64,000 nucleotides of DNA, taken from positions 1 to 64,000 of the forward strand of contig JAFLTO010000005.1 in the NCBI GenBank assembly GCA_022510425.1. The letters are read 5' to 3'. Origin of the DNA: Muribaculaceae bacterium (lineage in GTDB: Bacteria; Bacteroidota; Bacteroidia; Bacteroidales; Muribaculaceae). Below are positions 6,945 to 15,726 of the stretch, in pieces. Within the stretch, counting starts at the first letter, position 1. Every line of letters starts with the position of its first letter. Made by a program: the position numbers and the translations under genes. The notes beneath the pieces are model-generated. The model was not told the DNA's origin. It saw only the letters and a list, made by a program, of their open reading frames with translations, and made no database searches.

Positions 6945-7236
6945 AGTTGATTTAATTATTTCCCTTTCTTTTTATCGCTGTTGCGAATTATGTGGGGAAG
7001 GTGAATATTATAGTGCCGGAATAAGGTGATGAAAGGATATAAGGCAAGGTTTTGAGTCGAAAGATAGAGTCATGCGAAATCTTGCAGACCCAAACCTCAG
7101 GCTTGACCTTGACATTATCCTGCCGACATCTACCTTTGCACTTTTAATATCCACTCCCACACATCGCTCCAAGCTAGGAATTGAATAACCAAATTCATCC
7201 TAAAAGAGGATGACCTTTAACCTTTATAAATGAAGA
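6945..7236. other. Non-coding gap between the integrase and the small-gene operon
   Basis: No gene is visible. The 9-mer CTTGCAGAC at 7081-7089 also occurs in the nested repeat at 4370-4378, and TATAGTGCC at 7009-7017 also at 5652-5660. A 7-bp hairpin TCATCCT/AGGATGA lies at 7195-7213. The gap probably holds the promoter of the 111-residue gene. Confidence 0.45.
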
Positions 7237-7256
7237 AGAGCGACCAAAGTCGCTCT
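7237..7256 (-). terminator. Integrase terminator
   Basis: AGAGCGAC (7237-7244) and GTCGCTCT (7249-7256) form a perfect stem with a 4-nt loop, 46 bases past the integrase stop. The minus-strand tail TCTTCATTTATAAAGG is only moderately T-rich. Confidence 0.6.
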
Positions 7257-7301
7257 GTCTATAATTGGAATTATTATGAAAAGTGGGAGAGTGGTTCCGC
7301 T

Positions 7302-8792
7302 TTAGAATCCTTTACCTTTAGTTCTTTCATATATAACTTCCTTTTGTGAGTCCACATTCTTCAAACGGAAGTGAACAGTACAACCATCAGGGATTGTGTC
7401 TGGCAATTGAGGAAGCATTCTTTTAATTACATCTTCTACGGTTCTGAAACCAATATCTGTTACCTCCGCAATAAGATTGCCTTTAAAATAGGTTCGACCA
7501 TAAATCATCATCTTTGGTGTAATTCTAAATTGGGAATCTTTAGTTTCTTCAAGATCTTTTGCTTTACCTTGTTTACTCTTCTTATTTGAGAAGAATACAA
7601 ACTCTATGATCTTTGCATTTAGTTCCCATGCAGGACTAAAGTCTACTCTGACATAGCCTCTAGTAATATTATAACCATGGCTATGATTAAGACCAAAAGC
7701 CACGTCTGCTAATGTGGCACCACAGTCATTTTGGGCAATAGTAGCCCAGGTGTGACGGAAAGTATAGCAACAATAATATTTGTCTTCAGACATTTTCATA
7801 TCCTTACAAATCTTCTTTATTCCATTATTCGCATTGGCACAAAAACTATCCCAATTACTATAACGCTGGTAAAAATTGAATAAATGCTCATCATTAGTTG
7901 TATCAAGATATTTTTCGAAAATTGGTTTTATAAAAGGTTCTACTCGTATTTCCATATATGCTTCATCTGAACGACTATTGCGTGTTTTAGCTCTTTTATA
8001 ACTAATAATACCATCTTTATAATCAGTTTTTTTTAATTGATAAATGTCAGCAGTATTCATGCCCCCCAAGCATAAAACCAATAGGGCAACATCTCTGCCG
8101 AGTTCAGGTAGAGAAGAAATCATTTTAGTATGAGGAAGGGGTCTATTGAAAAATTCTCTACATGCTTCAGCACTTATGGATTTATGAATTCCTTTATCAG
8201 CCTTTGGAATCTGTATTTTGAGCCATGGATTGAACTTGATTCTGTATATATTTCTTTCCTCATCATTTAATTCTAATAGTGCTGATTTAAAAATTTGCCG
8301 AACGCAAACTGGATACATTTCTTTTGCTCGATTTGTTTGAGACATTGTTTCAATCCATCTTTTAAGAACTGTAGAAGTCAATTGTGAAAACAGGATTCTT
8401 GTGGTTCCACAATAACGTTCCAGGTGCTGAACTGCCATTTTATAATTTTTTGCAGTTCTTTCATGTCCTGTATTTATTAGGTTATTGATATGCTTTTGAG
8501 CATATTCACTGAAATATACTTCAGACTGTTCAGTTGTCAAGTAATCGATCAATTCTTGGATAGAATATTGAGATACGTTTTTTTGATTTATTAAGTTATT
8601 ATATCTCAAAATCTCTCTTGAACAATATTCATTTACAACCGGATCCTTAATTTCTCCCGCTTTAATTTGTTTTGAGGAAACTACTTTATCGGTCTTTATG
8701 TACCCCATTTGACGCTTGTGACCTACACGTATATAAACGGCGTAAAGACCATCCACTCTTTTCTTCCTTACAACTGCCTTAAATGTAGCCAT
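7302..8792 (-). CDS. int: Tyrosine recombinase (site-specific integrase)
   Basis: The 496-residue protein has an N-terminal arm-binding part, a SAM-like core-binding domain (about 90-190) and a tyrosine-recombinase catalytic domain. Visible active-site residues are a lysine region YKRAKTR, R346 in YTFRHTW, a histidine in LNHSHG and the nucleophile Y380 in RGYVRVD. At the first conserved arginine position the sequence reads GGMNTAD, with N246; a similar loss is known in IntDOT of CTnDOT, where serine replaces it. About 116 residues follow Y380, much longer than usual. The gene lies at the element edge and GTGTATGC repeats lie just upstream of its ATG, as expected for an integrase that acts at ppdK. 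Confidence 0.93.
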   Translation of the reverse strand: MATFKAVVRKKRVDGLYAVYIRVGHKRQMGYIKTDKVVSSKQIKAGEIKDPVVNEYCSREILRYNNLINQKNVSQYSIQELIDYLTTEQSEVYFSEYAQKHINNLINTGHERTAKNYKMAVQHLERYCGTTRILFSQLTSTVLKRWIETMSQTNRAKEMYPVCVRQIFKSALLELNDEERNIYRIKFNPWLKIQIPKADKGIHKSISAEACREFFNRPLPHTKMISSLPELGRDVALLVLCLGGMNTADIYQLKKTDYKDGIISYKRAKTRNSRSDEAYMEIRVEPFIKPIFEKYLDTTNDEHLFNFYQRYSNWDSFCANANNGIKKICKDMKMSEDKYYCCYTFRHTWATIAQNDCGATLADVAFGLNHSHGYNITRGYVRVDFSPAWELNAKIIEFVFFSNKKSKQGKAKDLEETKDSQFRITPKMMIYGRTYFKGNLIAEVTDIGFRTVEDVIKRMLPQLPDTIPDGCTVHFRLKNVDSQKEVIYERTKGKGF

Positions 8793-8809
8793 ATACTATT
8801 ATTTTTTTT

Positions 8810-8874
8810 GTGTATACTTTGGTGTATGCTTTGGTGTATGCTCAATTTTAATTTGGTGTATGCATAGTGTATGC
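8810..8874. repeat. GTGTATGC direct-repeat cluster upstream of the integrase
   Basis: Five copies start at 8810 (GTGTATAC variant), 8822, 8834, 8856 and 8867. The spacings of 12, 12, 22 and 11 bases keep them on about the same face of the helix. They begin 18 bases upstream of the integrase start. Arm-type integrase sites or autoregulatory sites are the likely meaning. Confidence 0.75.
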
Positions 8875-8932
8875 TTTTCCCGTTAATATGGCTCATTTAT
8901 TGCGGTCGAATGAACGAACCCTCTAAGAACAA

Positions 8933-8975
8933 CTTAGGCTGTAACGTCTGCAATACCAGTACGTTACAGCCTAAG
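8933..8975 (-). terminator. 15-bp perfect inverted repeat beyond the ppdK 3' remnant
   Basis: CTTAGGCTGTAACGT (8933-8947) and ACGTTACAGCCTAAG (8961-8975) pair perfectly around a 13-nt loop. On the minus strand it lies 24 bases past the stop of the duplicated ppdK tail and is followed by TTGTTCTTAG. It may be the transcription terminator that originally followed ppdK in the donor. A recombination or replication site is an alternative. Confidence 0.5.
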
Positions 8976-8999
8976 GCTATGATATTCTTAATTATACGC

Positions 9000-9026
9000 T
9001 TAGTCCTCTATGGCAGCCTGGGCGGC
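9000..9026 (-). pseudogene. Duplicate 3' end of ppdK (attachment-site remnant)
   Basis: Read leftwards the sequence encodes FAAQAAIED and a stop in frame, matching the true ppdK ending AAAQAAIEE and stop at 9115. Over the last 27 bases 22 agree, including TCCTCTAT (9004-9011 and 9119-9126) and TGGGCGGC. A stop codon lies just upstream in this copy, so nothing is expressed. The partial divergence suggests the copy came with the element from another strain rather than from this ppdK. Confidence 0.75.
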
Positions 9027-9046
9027 AAATTTTTAGCTTTTAAAAT

Positions 9047-9071
9047 CAAACACTTATTTGTTTAGTGTTTG
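9047..9071 (-). terminator. Weak hairpin after ppdK
   Basis: CAAACACT (9047-9054) and AGTGTTTG (9064-9071) form a perfect 8-bp stem, followed on the minus strand by ATTTTAAAAGC. It lies about 45 bases past the ppdK stop and could end its transcription. Confidence 0.45.
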
Positions 9072-9114
9072 CTATTTGTATGCTAAAAAGAGGTTTTTCA
9101 ACAAAAATTGGTGT

Positions 9115-11832
9115 TTATTCCTCTATTGCTGCTTGGGCGGCTGCTACGCGGGCGATGGGCACGCGATAAGGAGAACAGGAAACGTAGTTCATGCCAAGTT
9201 TGGCACAGAATTTAACACTTGAAGGTTCACCACCATGTTCTCCGCAGATACCGACTTTAAGGTCTGGATTAGTGGCGCGTCCTTTCTTTACACCCATTTC
9301 AACGAGTTGTCCCACACCTTCTTGATCAAGCACTTCGAATGGATCTACTTTGATAATGCCGTGTTCCTTGTAGAATTTGAGGAACTTAGGAGCATCGTCG
9401 CGAGAGTAACCGAATGTCATCTGAGTAAGGTCATTGGTACCAAATGAGAAGAAGTCTGCAACTTCTGCAATCTTATTTGCAGTGAGTGCAGCACGAGGCA
9501 CTTCAATCATTGTTCCAACCTTATAATGGAGGGAATCTCCCTTTTCTTCAAATACTTTTGCTGCAGTTGTGTTGATAACGTCAGCTTGATTCTGAAGTTC
9601 TTTGAGAGTGCCAACGAGAGGCACCATGATTTCCGGTTCTACCTTAAATCCACGAGCCTTGCAAGCCAGTGCGGCTTCTATGATAGCTCGTGTTTGCATT
9701 TCAGTGATTTCAGGGTAGGTTATTCCAAGACGGCAACCACGATGACCGAGCATAGGGTTGAATTCTTCGAGTTCATCAACCTTAGCCTTCACTTCAGCAA
9801 GAGATAATCCCATTTCGTCAGCAAGTTCTTTTTGAGTAGCGGTCTGATGAGGAACGAACTCATGTAACGGTGGATCAAGCAGACGGATAGTCACACCGTA
9901 TCCATCCATAGCTTCGAAAATACCTTCGAAGTCGCCTCTTTGGATCGGAAGGAGCTTCTTAAGAGCTTCACGGCGACCTTTTTCATCTGATGCAAGAATC
10001 ATTTCACGAACTGCCTTAATACGATCGCCCTCGAAGAACATGTGTTCTGTGCGGCAAAGACCAATACCTTGAGCACCGAAGTTACGAGCTTGTTTAGCAT
10101 CACGAGGTGTGTCAGCATTAGTGCGAACATAAGTTTTTGCAAACTTATCGGAAAGTTTCATTATAGCACCGAAGTCACCATCGAGTTCCGGTTCGCGAGT
10201 AGGTACCTGACCATCATAAACTTCTCCGGTGGAACCATTTAGAGAGATCCAGTCACCTTCATGGTAAACCTTTCCACCCATTTCAACAGTTTTTTCCTTA
10301 TAGTCAACCTTTATGTCGCCTGCTCCGGAAACACAGCATTTACCCATACCACGTGCAACTACAGCAGCGTGAGAAGTCATACCACCACGCATTGTGAGGA
10401 TACCTTGAGCTACAGCCATTCCACGGAGGTCTTCAGGTGAAGTCTCGATACGGACTAGAACAACTTTCTTTTTCTTCTCGGCCCAAGCTTCTGCATCATC
10501 AGCCTGGAAAACTATTTGACCGGCAGCGGCACCTGGAGAAGCAGGAAGACCTTTTGCTACAACCTTAGCTTTCTTGATGTCAGACTTATCAAATATAGGG
10601 TGAAGAAGTTCATCGAGTTTCTGAGGTTCCATTCGCAGAAGCACTGTTTTTTCATCGATCATACCTTCACGCAAAAGATCCATGGCAATACGTACCATAG
10701 CAGCACCTGTGCGTTTACCGTTACGAGTCTGGAGCATCCATAGTTTACCATCCTGGATAGTGAACTCCATATCCTGCATATCTTTATAGTAATCTTCGAG
10801 TTTGTGAGCTATAGCAATCAATTCAGCTGCACAATCAGGCATAGATTCTTGAAGAGAGGGGTACTTAGCTTTACGCACTTCTTCAGATATACCTTGAAGG
10901 GCAGCCCAGCGACGAGAACCTTCGATTGTGATTTGCTGTGGTGTACGGATACCGGCCACTACGTCTTCACCTTGTGCATTGATAAGATATTCACCATTGA
11001 AAATGTTTTCACCTGTAGCAGCATCACGGCTGAAAGCAACACCCGTTGCAGAATTGTCACCCATGTTACCATAAACCATAGCCTGAACATTAACAGCTGT
11101 TCCCCATTCTTCAGGAATCTGGTTCATTCTACGGTAAAGGATTGCACGTTCGTTCATCCAGCTATCGAACACAGCACAAATACCTCCCCATAGTTGTTCC
11201 CAAGCGGATTCAGGGAATTCTTTACCTGTGTATTCCAGGACGGCTTGTTTGAATTGAGTTACAAGAAGTTTTAGGTCTTCTACATCGAGTTCGGTATCAA
11301 GTTTCACACCCTTAGCTTCTTTCATTCGGTCGATGATAACTTCAAAAGGATCTTCATCACTTTTGCTCTTAGGCTTCATACCAAGAACCACGTCACCGTA
11401 CATTTGGACGAAACGACGATAGCTATCCCATGCGAAACGAGGGTTGCCGCTTTTTTCGGCCATAGTGGCTACAGTTGCATCGTTCATACCAAGATTAAGC
11501 ACAGTGTCCATCATGCCGGGCATAGAAGCACGGGCTCCAGAACGAACAGAAACAAGCAAAGGATTGGAAGGATCGTCAAACTTTTTACCAGTAAGTTTTT
11601 CAACGTGTGCGATAGCCTCCTTTACTTCAGGAGTGATATCTTTTACAACTTTATCACGACCCCATTGGGTATATTCAGAACAAATTTCAGTAGTGATCGT
11701 AAATCCAGGAGGAACCGGCATACCGAGGAGATTCATCTCTGCCAAGTTTGCACCCTTACCACCGAGAAGGTTTCTCATCCCGGCATTACCTTCGGCCTTA
11801 CCGTCGCCGAACGTGTAAATTGCTTTAGCCAT
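9115..11832 (-). CDS. ppdK: Pyruvate, phosphate dikinase
   Basis: The 905-residue enzyme interconverts pyruvate, ATP and phosphate with phosphoenolpyruvate, AMP and pyrophosphate; anaerobic Bacteroidales use it in PEP/pyruvate metabolism. The N-terminal ATP-grasp part begins with GGKGANLAEM, the swivelling domain carries the phosphohistidine H488 in GGMTSHAAVVARG, and the C-terminal PEP barrel shows GIGLCRTEHMFF, GTNDLTQMTFGY and CGEHGGEPSSV. Length is normal. Its stop codon lies 115 bases from a duplicated tail at 9000-9026, so the last codons probably overlap the attachment site of the mobile element and the gene has been kept intact. It is a single-gene unit facing the element. Confidence 0.97.
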   Translation of the reverse strand: MAKAIYTFGDGKAEGNAGMRNLLGGKGANLAEMNLLGMPVPPGFTITTEICSEYTQWGRDKVVKDITPEVKEAIAHVEKLTGKKFDDPSNPLLVSVRSGARASMPGMMDTVLNLGMNDATVATMAEKSGNPRFAWDSYRRFVQMYGDVVLGMKPKSKSDEDPFEVIIDRMKEAKGVKLDTELDVEDLKLLVTQFKQAVLEYTGKEFPESAWEQLWGGICAVFDSWMNERAILYRRMNQIPEEWGTAVNVQAMVYGNMGDNSATGVAFSRDAATGENIFNGEYLINAQGEDVVAGIRTPQQITIEGSRRWAALQGISEEVRKAKYPSLQESMPDCAAELIAIAHKLEDYYKDMQDMEFTIQDGKLWMLQTRNGKRTGAAMVRIAMDLLREGMIDEKTVLLRMEPQKLDELLHPIFDKSDIKKAKVVAKGLPASPGAAAGQIVFQADDAEAWAEKKKKVVLVRIETSPEDLRGMAVAQGILTMRGGMTSHAAVVARGMGKCCVSGAGDIKVDYKEKTVEMGGKVYHEGDWISLNGSTGEVYDGQVPTREPELDGDFGAIMKLSDKFAKTYVRTNADTPRDAKQARNFGAQGIGLCRTEHMFFEGDRIKAVREMILASDEKGRREALKKLLPIQRGDFEGIFEAMDGYGVTIRLLDPPLHEFVPHQTATQKELADEMGLSLAEVKAKVDELEEFNPMLGHRGCRLGITYPEITEMQTRAIIEAALACKARGFKVEPEIMVPLVGTLKELQNQADVINTTAAKVFEEKGDSLHYKVGTMIEVPRAALTANKIAEVADFFSFGTNDLTQMTFGYSRDDAPKFLKFYKEHGIIKVDPFEVLDQEGVGQLVEMGVKKGRATNPDLKVGICGEHGGEPSSVKFCAKLGMNYVSCSPYRVPIARVAAAQAAIEE

Positions 11833-11936
11833 TGGAAATATTAATTTGAATTAAGGTTTTTCATTTGTTTTAAATGAAGAAATGCATAAGTTGCACCCAC
11901 AAATGCAAAATTAACAAAAAATTTCTTAGAATTCCG

Positions 11937-11944
11937 TAAATTTG
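11937..11944 (+). promoter_or_regulatory. Bacteroidetes -7 box upstream of rlmD
   Basis: TAAATTTG fits the TAnnTTTG -7 consensus and lies 19 bases before the rlmD ATG. No clear TTTG -33 element is seen at the expected distance. Confidence 0.4.
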
Positions 11945-11963
11945 CAATGGAAAAGAAAATAAA

Positions 11964-13412
11964 ATGGCAAGAAAAAGGAAAGAACTTCCCGAAATAGAAA
12001 AAGTTGAAATTACGGGTATAGCCGCTGAGGGTAAATCATTGTCAAGAATTAAGCTTAAAGACACTGATGAGACCCCTATAGTGGTTTTTATTCCATTCGG
12101 AGCACCGGGAGATATTGTTGATATCAAATTAGACAAGAAGAAGCATAGTTATGCCGAAGCCCATATTACTAAGTTATTGAAATCATCTCCAATAAGAATA
12201 AAACCCAGATGTGATTATTTCGGAGTGTGCGGAGGATGTAAATGGCAACATATACCTTACGAAGACCAATTGAACTTCAAACGCCAACAAGTCGAGGATG
12301 CCCTCATAAGGATTGGGAAGATTGAAGTACCTGAAATTCCAATGACAATAGGATCAAAAAATATATGGGGTTACAGAAATAAAATGGAATATACCTTCTC
12401 CAATAAAAGATGGAAAAGTTGGGAAGAAATCCGTGGAGAGGTTCCAGGTTCGGAAGAAACCAATGCATTGGGTTTTCATATTCCGGGGTCGTTCGACAAG
12501 GTGTTGCAAATCAACAAGTGTTATTTACAAGAAAGTATAGGAGATAGAATAAGGAACAGTATTTATGAATTTGCAAACAAAAATAATTATTCCTTTTATG
12601 ACATTAAAGGTAACAAAGGACTGTTACGGACTTTGATGATTAGGCCTACAATAAGTGGAGAACTCATGGTTTGCCTGACATTTGGAGAAGAAGACAAAGA
12701 TAAGATGAACCAATTAATGTCTTACTTAATTAAAGAATTTCCTGAAATCAGCACACTGGTATATGTTGTAAACCTCAAAATGAATGATTCGATATCGGAT
12801 CAAGAAGTTAAAATATTTTCTGGAACGGGCTTTATTGAAGAAAAGATGGGAGATTTGAAATTCCGAATAAGCGCGAAAAGCTTTTATCAAACTAATTCAT
12901 TACAGGCTCAGGAATTATATAATAAGGCGGCCGAATTTGCCGGATTACTAGAAGAAAAAGTGGATAAGCCATTGGTTTATGATTTATATACAGGTGCCGG
13001 CACGATTGCCAATTATATTGCAAGGAATGCTTCGAAAGTTATTGGCATAGAATATGTAGAAGATGCAATAGAAGATGCGAAGGAAAATTCTTCGATTAAT
13101 GGAATCACCAATACGGAATTTTATGCTGGCGATATGAAAGATGTACTTACGCAAGATTTCATAGAAACTCATGGAAGACCGGATGTAATGATAGTAGATC
13201 CACCGAGAGCAGGGATGCATGAGGATGTGGTGAAAGTGATTTTGAATGCAGCACCTCAGACCATTGTATATGTAAGCTGCAACCCGGCAACCCAAGCGAG
13301 AGATTTAGCATTGATGGAAAGCAAATATACTGTAACAAAAGTTCAACCTGTGGATATGTTTCCTCATACACATCATGTTGAGAATGTAGTTAAGTTGGAG
13401 AGGAGGGTTTAA
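11964..13412 (+). CDS. rlmD: 23S rRNA (uracil-5-)-methyltransferase, RlmD/RumA family
   Basis: The 482-residue enzyme methylates C5 of a uridine in 23S rRNA (U1939 in E. coli for RlmD). An N-terminal TRAM domain (about 8-72) is followed by a four-cysteine iron-sulfur site, C83, C89, C92 and about C187. The C-terminal methyltransferase domain contains the AdoMet motif DLYTGAGT, MIVDPPRAG and the catalytic cysteine C439 in YVSCNPATQARD. All key residues are present. Several related proteins (RlmD, RlmC, TrmA) share the fold, so the exact target base is inferred. It leads a rightward group with the DUF4924 gene and prfC. Confidence 0.93.
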   Translation: MARKRKELPEIEKVEITGIAAEGKSLSRIKLKDTDETPIVVFIPFGAPGDIVDIKLDKKKHSYAEAHITKLLKSSPIRIKPRCDYFGVCGGCKWQHIPYEDQLNFKRQQVEDALIRIGKIEVPEIPMTIGSKNIWGYRNKMEYTFSNKRWKSWEEIRGEVPGSEETNALGFHIPGSFDKVLQINKCYLQESIGDRIRNSIYEFANKNNYSFYDIKGNKGLLRTLMIRPTISGELMVCLTFGEEDKDKMNQLMSYLIKEFPEISTLVYVVNLKMNDSISDQEVKIFSGTGFIEEKMGDLKFRISAKSFYQTNSLQAQELYNKAAEFAGLLEEKVDKPLVYDLYTGAGTIANYIARNASKVIGIEYVEDAIEDAKENSSINGITNTEFYAGDMKDVLTQDFIETHGRPDVMIVDPPRAGMHEDVVKVILNAAPQTIVYVSCNPATQARDLALMESKYTVTKVQPVDMFPHTHHVENVVKLERRV

Positions 13413-13470
13413 GGGTAATATTAAAGAGATATGGTATTAGGGATTAGATTAAAGTATAATTTATAGAAGT

Positions 13471-14019
13471 ATGATAACAGCATCCATAAAGAAGAAAGAG
13501 AATATAGCAGAATATTTGCTTTATATGTGGCAAATAGAAGATTTGATACGCGCCAATCAATTGGACATAGATAAGATTCAAAAAACTATCATAGATCAAT
13601 ACCAAGATCTCAGTGACAATCAGAGGAAAGACATGAAAGAATGGTATGAGTCATTAATTGATATGATGAGAAGGGAAGGGGTTGTCGAGAAAGGTCATCT
13701 TCAAATCAATAAGAATGTTATTATACAATTAGAAGATTTGCACAGGCAGTTATTGAATGACCAGAAATTTGCAACCTATTCAGCTCAGTTTTATCATACT
13801 CTACCAATAATTGTGGAATTGAGAGCCAAATCCGGCGACAATAAGTCAGGAGAAATAGAAACCTGTTTCAATGTATTATATGGGATTCTTCTATTGAGAC
13901 TACAAGGGAAAGAGATTTCGGAAGAAACCTCCCAAGCCGTTGCCCAGGTTTCAAAATTTTTGGCAGTATTGGCAATGTATTATAAGAAAGATTATAACAA
14001 TGAACTTTTTGAGGAATAA
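13471..14019 (+). CDS. DUF4924 family protein
   Basis: The 182-residue protein opens MITASIKKKENIAEYLLYMW and is almost wholly helical, with the sequence DLSDNQRKDMKEWYESLIDMM and a C-terminal SKFLAVLAMYYKKDY. It matches DUF4924, a Bacteroidales protein often found next to prfC. No enzyme motif is seen. It starts 58 bases after rlmD and ends 55 bases before prfC, so co-transcription is likely; a translation-linked role would be a guess from context. Confidence 0.8.
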   Translation: MITASIKKKENIAEYLLYMWQIEDLIRANQLDIDKIQKTIIDQYQDLSDNQRKDMKEWYESLIDMMRREGVVEKGHLQINKNVIIQLEDLHRQLLNDQKFATYSAQFYHTLPIIVELRAKSGDNKSGEIETCFNVLYGILLLRLQGKEISEETSQAVAQVSKFLAVLAMYYKKDYNNELFEE

Positions 14020-14074
14020 TTATCCATAAATTATAAATATAGAAAAACAGCCATTGAATGTCTAATCGATTAAT

Positions 14075-15658
14075 ATGAGTGAAGAATTAGTAAAAGAGAT
14101 ACAAAAGAGACGAACCTTTGCGATAATATCGCATCCGGATGCAGGGAAAACTACCCTTACAGAGAAGTTACTTTTATTTGGAGGGGCCATACATGTAGCC
14201 GGCGCGGTGAAAAGCAACAAAATAAAAAAGACAGCGACATCAGACTGGATGGAAATAGAGAAACAAAGGGGAATCTCTGTTGCGACTTCCGTAATGGGAT
14301 TTGATTACGATGGATATAAGATAAATATTCTTGATACCCCGGGTCACCAAGACTTTGCAGAAGATACCTTCAGAACATTAACCGCTGTAGATTCTGTAAT
14401 CATTGTTGTGGATGTAGCTAAAGGAGTAGAGACACAAACAAGGAGATTGATGGAAGTATGTCGCATGAGGAATACTCCGGTTATCATCTTTGTAAATAAA
14501 TTAGACCGGGAGGGAAGAGATCCCTTTGATATTTTGGATGAGCTGGAAAATGAACTGAAAATAAAGGTTGTACCTTTGTCGTGGCCTATTAATATAGGAT
14601 CTAAGTTTAAGGGTGTATATAATTTATATGAACATGGTTTAGATTTATTTACACCATCCAAGCAAACCATAAGTGAGAGGGTAGAGATTGACGATGTTAA
14701 CAGTCCGCTTGTAGATGAATTAGTAGGAAAAGATGATTCTACTAAGCTAAGAGAAGATATAGAATTAATCGACGGAGTTTACCCTGAATTCAATGTAAAG
14801 GAATATCTGGAGGGTAAAGTAGCTCCCGTGTTTTTCGGATCAGCGCTCAATACATTCGGGGTTAAAGAATTATTGGATTGTTTCGTCAAGATAGCACCAT
14901 CTCCAAAACCAATAAATGCAGAAGAGAGAACCGTCAAACCTGAAGAGGAAGATTTTTCCGGGTTTGTATTTAAAATACATGCTAATATGGATCCCAATCA
15001 CCGTTCATGTATAGCATTTGTAAAGGTTTGTTCCGGTAAATTCGAAAGAAATGTAGGATACAAACATGTGAGAAGTGATAAAGTGATGAAATTTGCTGCT
15101 CCTACAGCTTTTATGGCACAAAAAAAGAATATTGTGGAGGAGGCATTTCCCGGTGATATAGTAGGCATTCCCGACACGGGAAATTTCAAAATAGGAGATA
15201 CCTTAACATCCGGGGAGAATATACATTTCAAGGGGTTACCCTCTTTTTCGCCGGAAATGTTTAAATATATAGAGAATGCAGATCCGATGAAATCCAAACA
15301 ATTGGAAAAAGGTATAAAACAATTGATGGATGAAGGAGTAGCCCAATTATTCACGAGTTCATTTAATGGAAGGAAGATAATAGGGACAGTTGGTCAACTT
15401 CAATTTGAAGTAATCCAATACAGATTACTCCACGAATATGGGGCACAATGTAGATGGGAACCAATGAGTATGTACAAAGCATGCTGGATAGAGAGTGAAG
15501 ATGAGGAGGCATTGGAATCATTCAAAAAAAGGAAGCATCAATTTATGGCTACAGATAAAGATGGCAGAGATATTTTCATGGCAGATTCTAATTATGTATT
15601 GCAAATGGCACAAAATGATTTCCCAAAAATAAAGTTCCACTTTTCGAGTGAGTTTTAA
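14075..15658 (+). CDS. prfC: Peptide chain release factor 3
   Basis: The 527-residue GTPase releases RF1/RF2 from the ribosome after termination. G1 SHPDAGKTT (about 19-27), G3 DTPGHQDF (about 89-96) and G4 NKLD (about 141-144) are intact, followed by the EF-G-like domain II and the RF3 C-terminal domain with [15 protein letters not shown]. Length and domain order are standard. ATG at 14075 is directly before the conserved EEL(V)[16 protein letters not shown] start. It is the last gene of the rlmD group and is followed by a strong hairpin. Confidence 0.97.
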   Translation: MSEELVKEIQKRRTFAIISHPDAGKTTLTEKLLLFGGAIHVAGAVKSNKIKKTATSDWMEIEKQRGISVATSVMGFDYDGYKINILDTPGHQDFAEDTFRTLTAVDSVIIVVDVAKGVETQTRRLMEVCRMRNTPVIIFVNKLDREGRDPFDILDELENELKIKVVPLSWPINIGSKFKGVYNLYEHGLDLFTPSKQTISERVEIDDVNSPLVDELVGKDDSTKLREDIELIDGVYPEFNVKEYLEGKVAPVFFGSALNTFGVKELLDCFVKIAPSPKPINAEERTVKPEEEDFSGFVFKIHANMDPNHRSCIAFVKVCSGKFERNVGYKHVRSDKVMKFAAPTAFMAQKKNIVEEAFPGDIVGIPDTGNFKIGDTLTSGENIHFKGLPSFSPEMFKYIENADPMKSKQLEKGIKQLMDEGVAQLFTSSFNGRKIIGTVGQLQFEVIQYRLLHEYGAQCRWEPMSMYKACWIESEDEEALESFKKRKHQFMATDKDGRDIFMADSNYVLQMAQNDFPKIKFHFSSEF

Positions 15659-15675
15659 TAATCTTAACTAAAAAA

Positions 15676-15712
15676 TAAGAGCGTGCCGAATATAGGACAC
15701 GCTCTTAATTAA
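15676..15712. terminator. Bidirectional terminator between prfC and the lipoprotein gene
   Basis: TAAGAGCGTG (15676-15685) and CACGCTCTTA (15698-15707) pair perfectly around a 12-nt loop in the gap between convergent genes. The flanks are A-rich on the left and T-containing on the right. Confidence 0.75.
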
Positions 15713-15726
15713 ATATAATTGTAATA

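Larger units (their letters stand above)
1..9026. mobile_element. Right end of an integrated mobile element (ICE-like), continuing past the left edge
   Basis: The stretch holds genes typical of Bacteroidales conjugative or mobilisable elements (N12-class methylase, PcfJ, PcfK, element SSB, tyrosine recombinase) and little housekeeping content. Its right end is set by a duplicate of the ppdK 3' end at 9000-9026, just short of the intact ppdK that ends at 9115. Gene density is low, with long structured non-coding gaps, unlike the tightly packed chromosome to the right. No relaxase or type IV secretion gene is visible, so self-transfer cannot be judged. The exact right boundary (about 9.0 or 9.12 kb) is inferred. 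Confidence 0.8.

Noticed and set aside
8793..9114. CRISPR-like array suggested by GTGTATGC repeats
   Set aside because: The repeats are only 8 bases with 3-14-base gaps and no unique spacers of constant length. They fit integrase or regulator sites.
11404..11844. Rightward frames antisense to ppdK
   Set aside because: They are shadows of codon bias in ppdK; the products contain no domain and lie wholly within the real gene.
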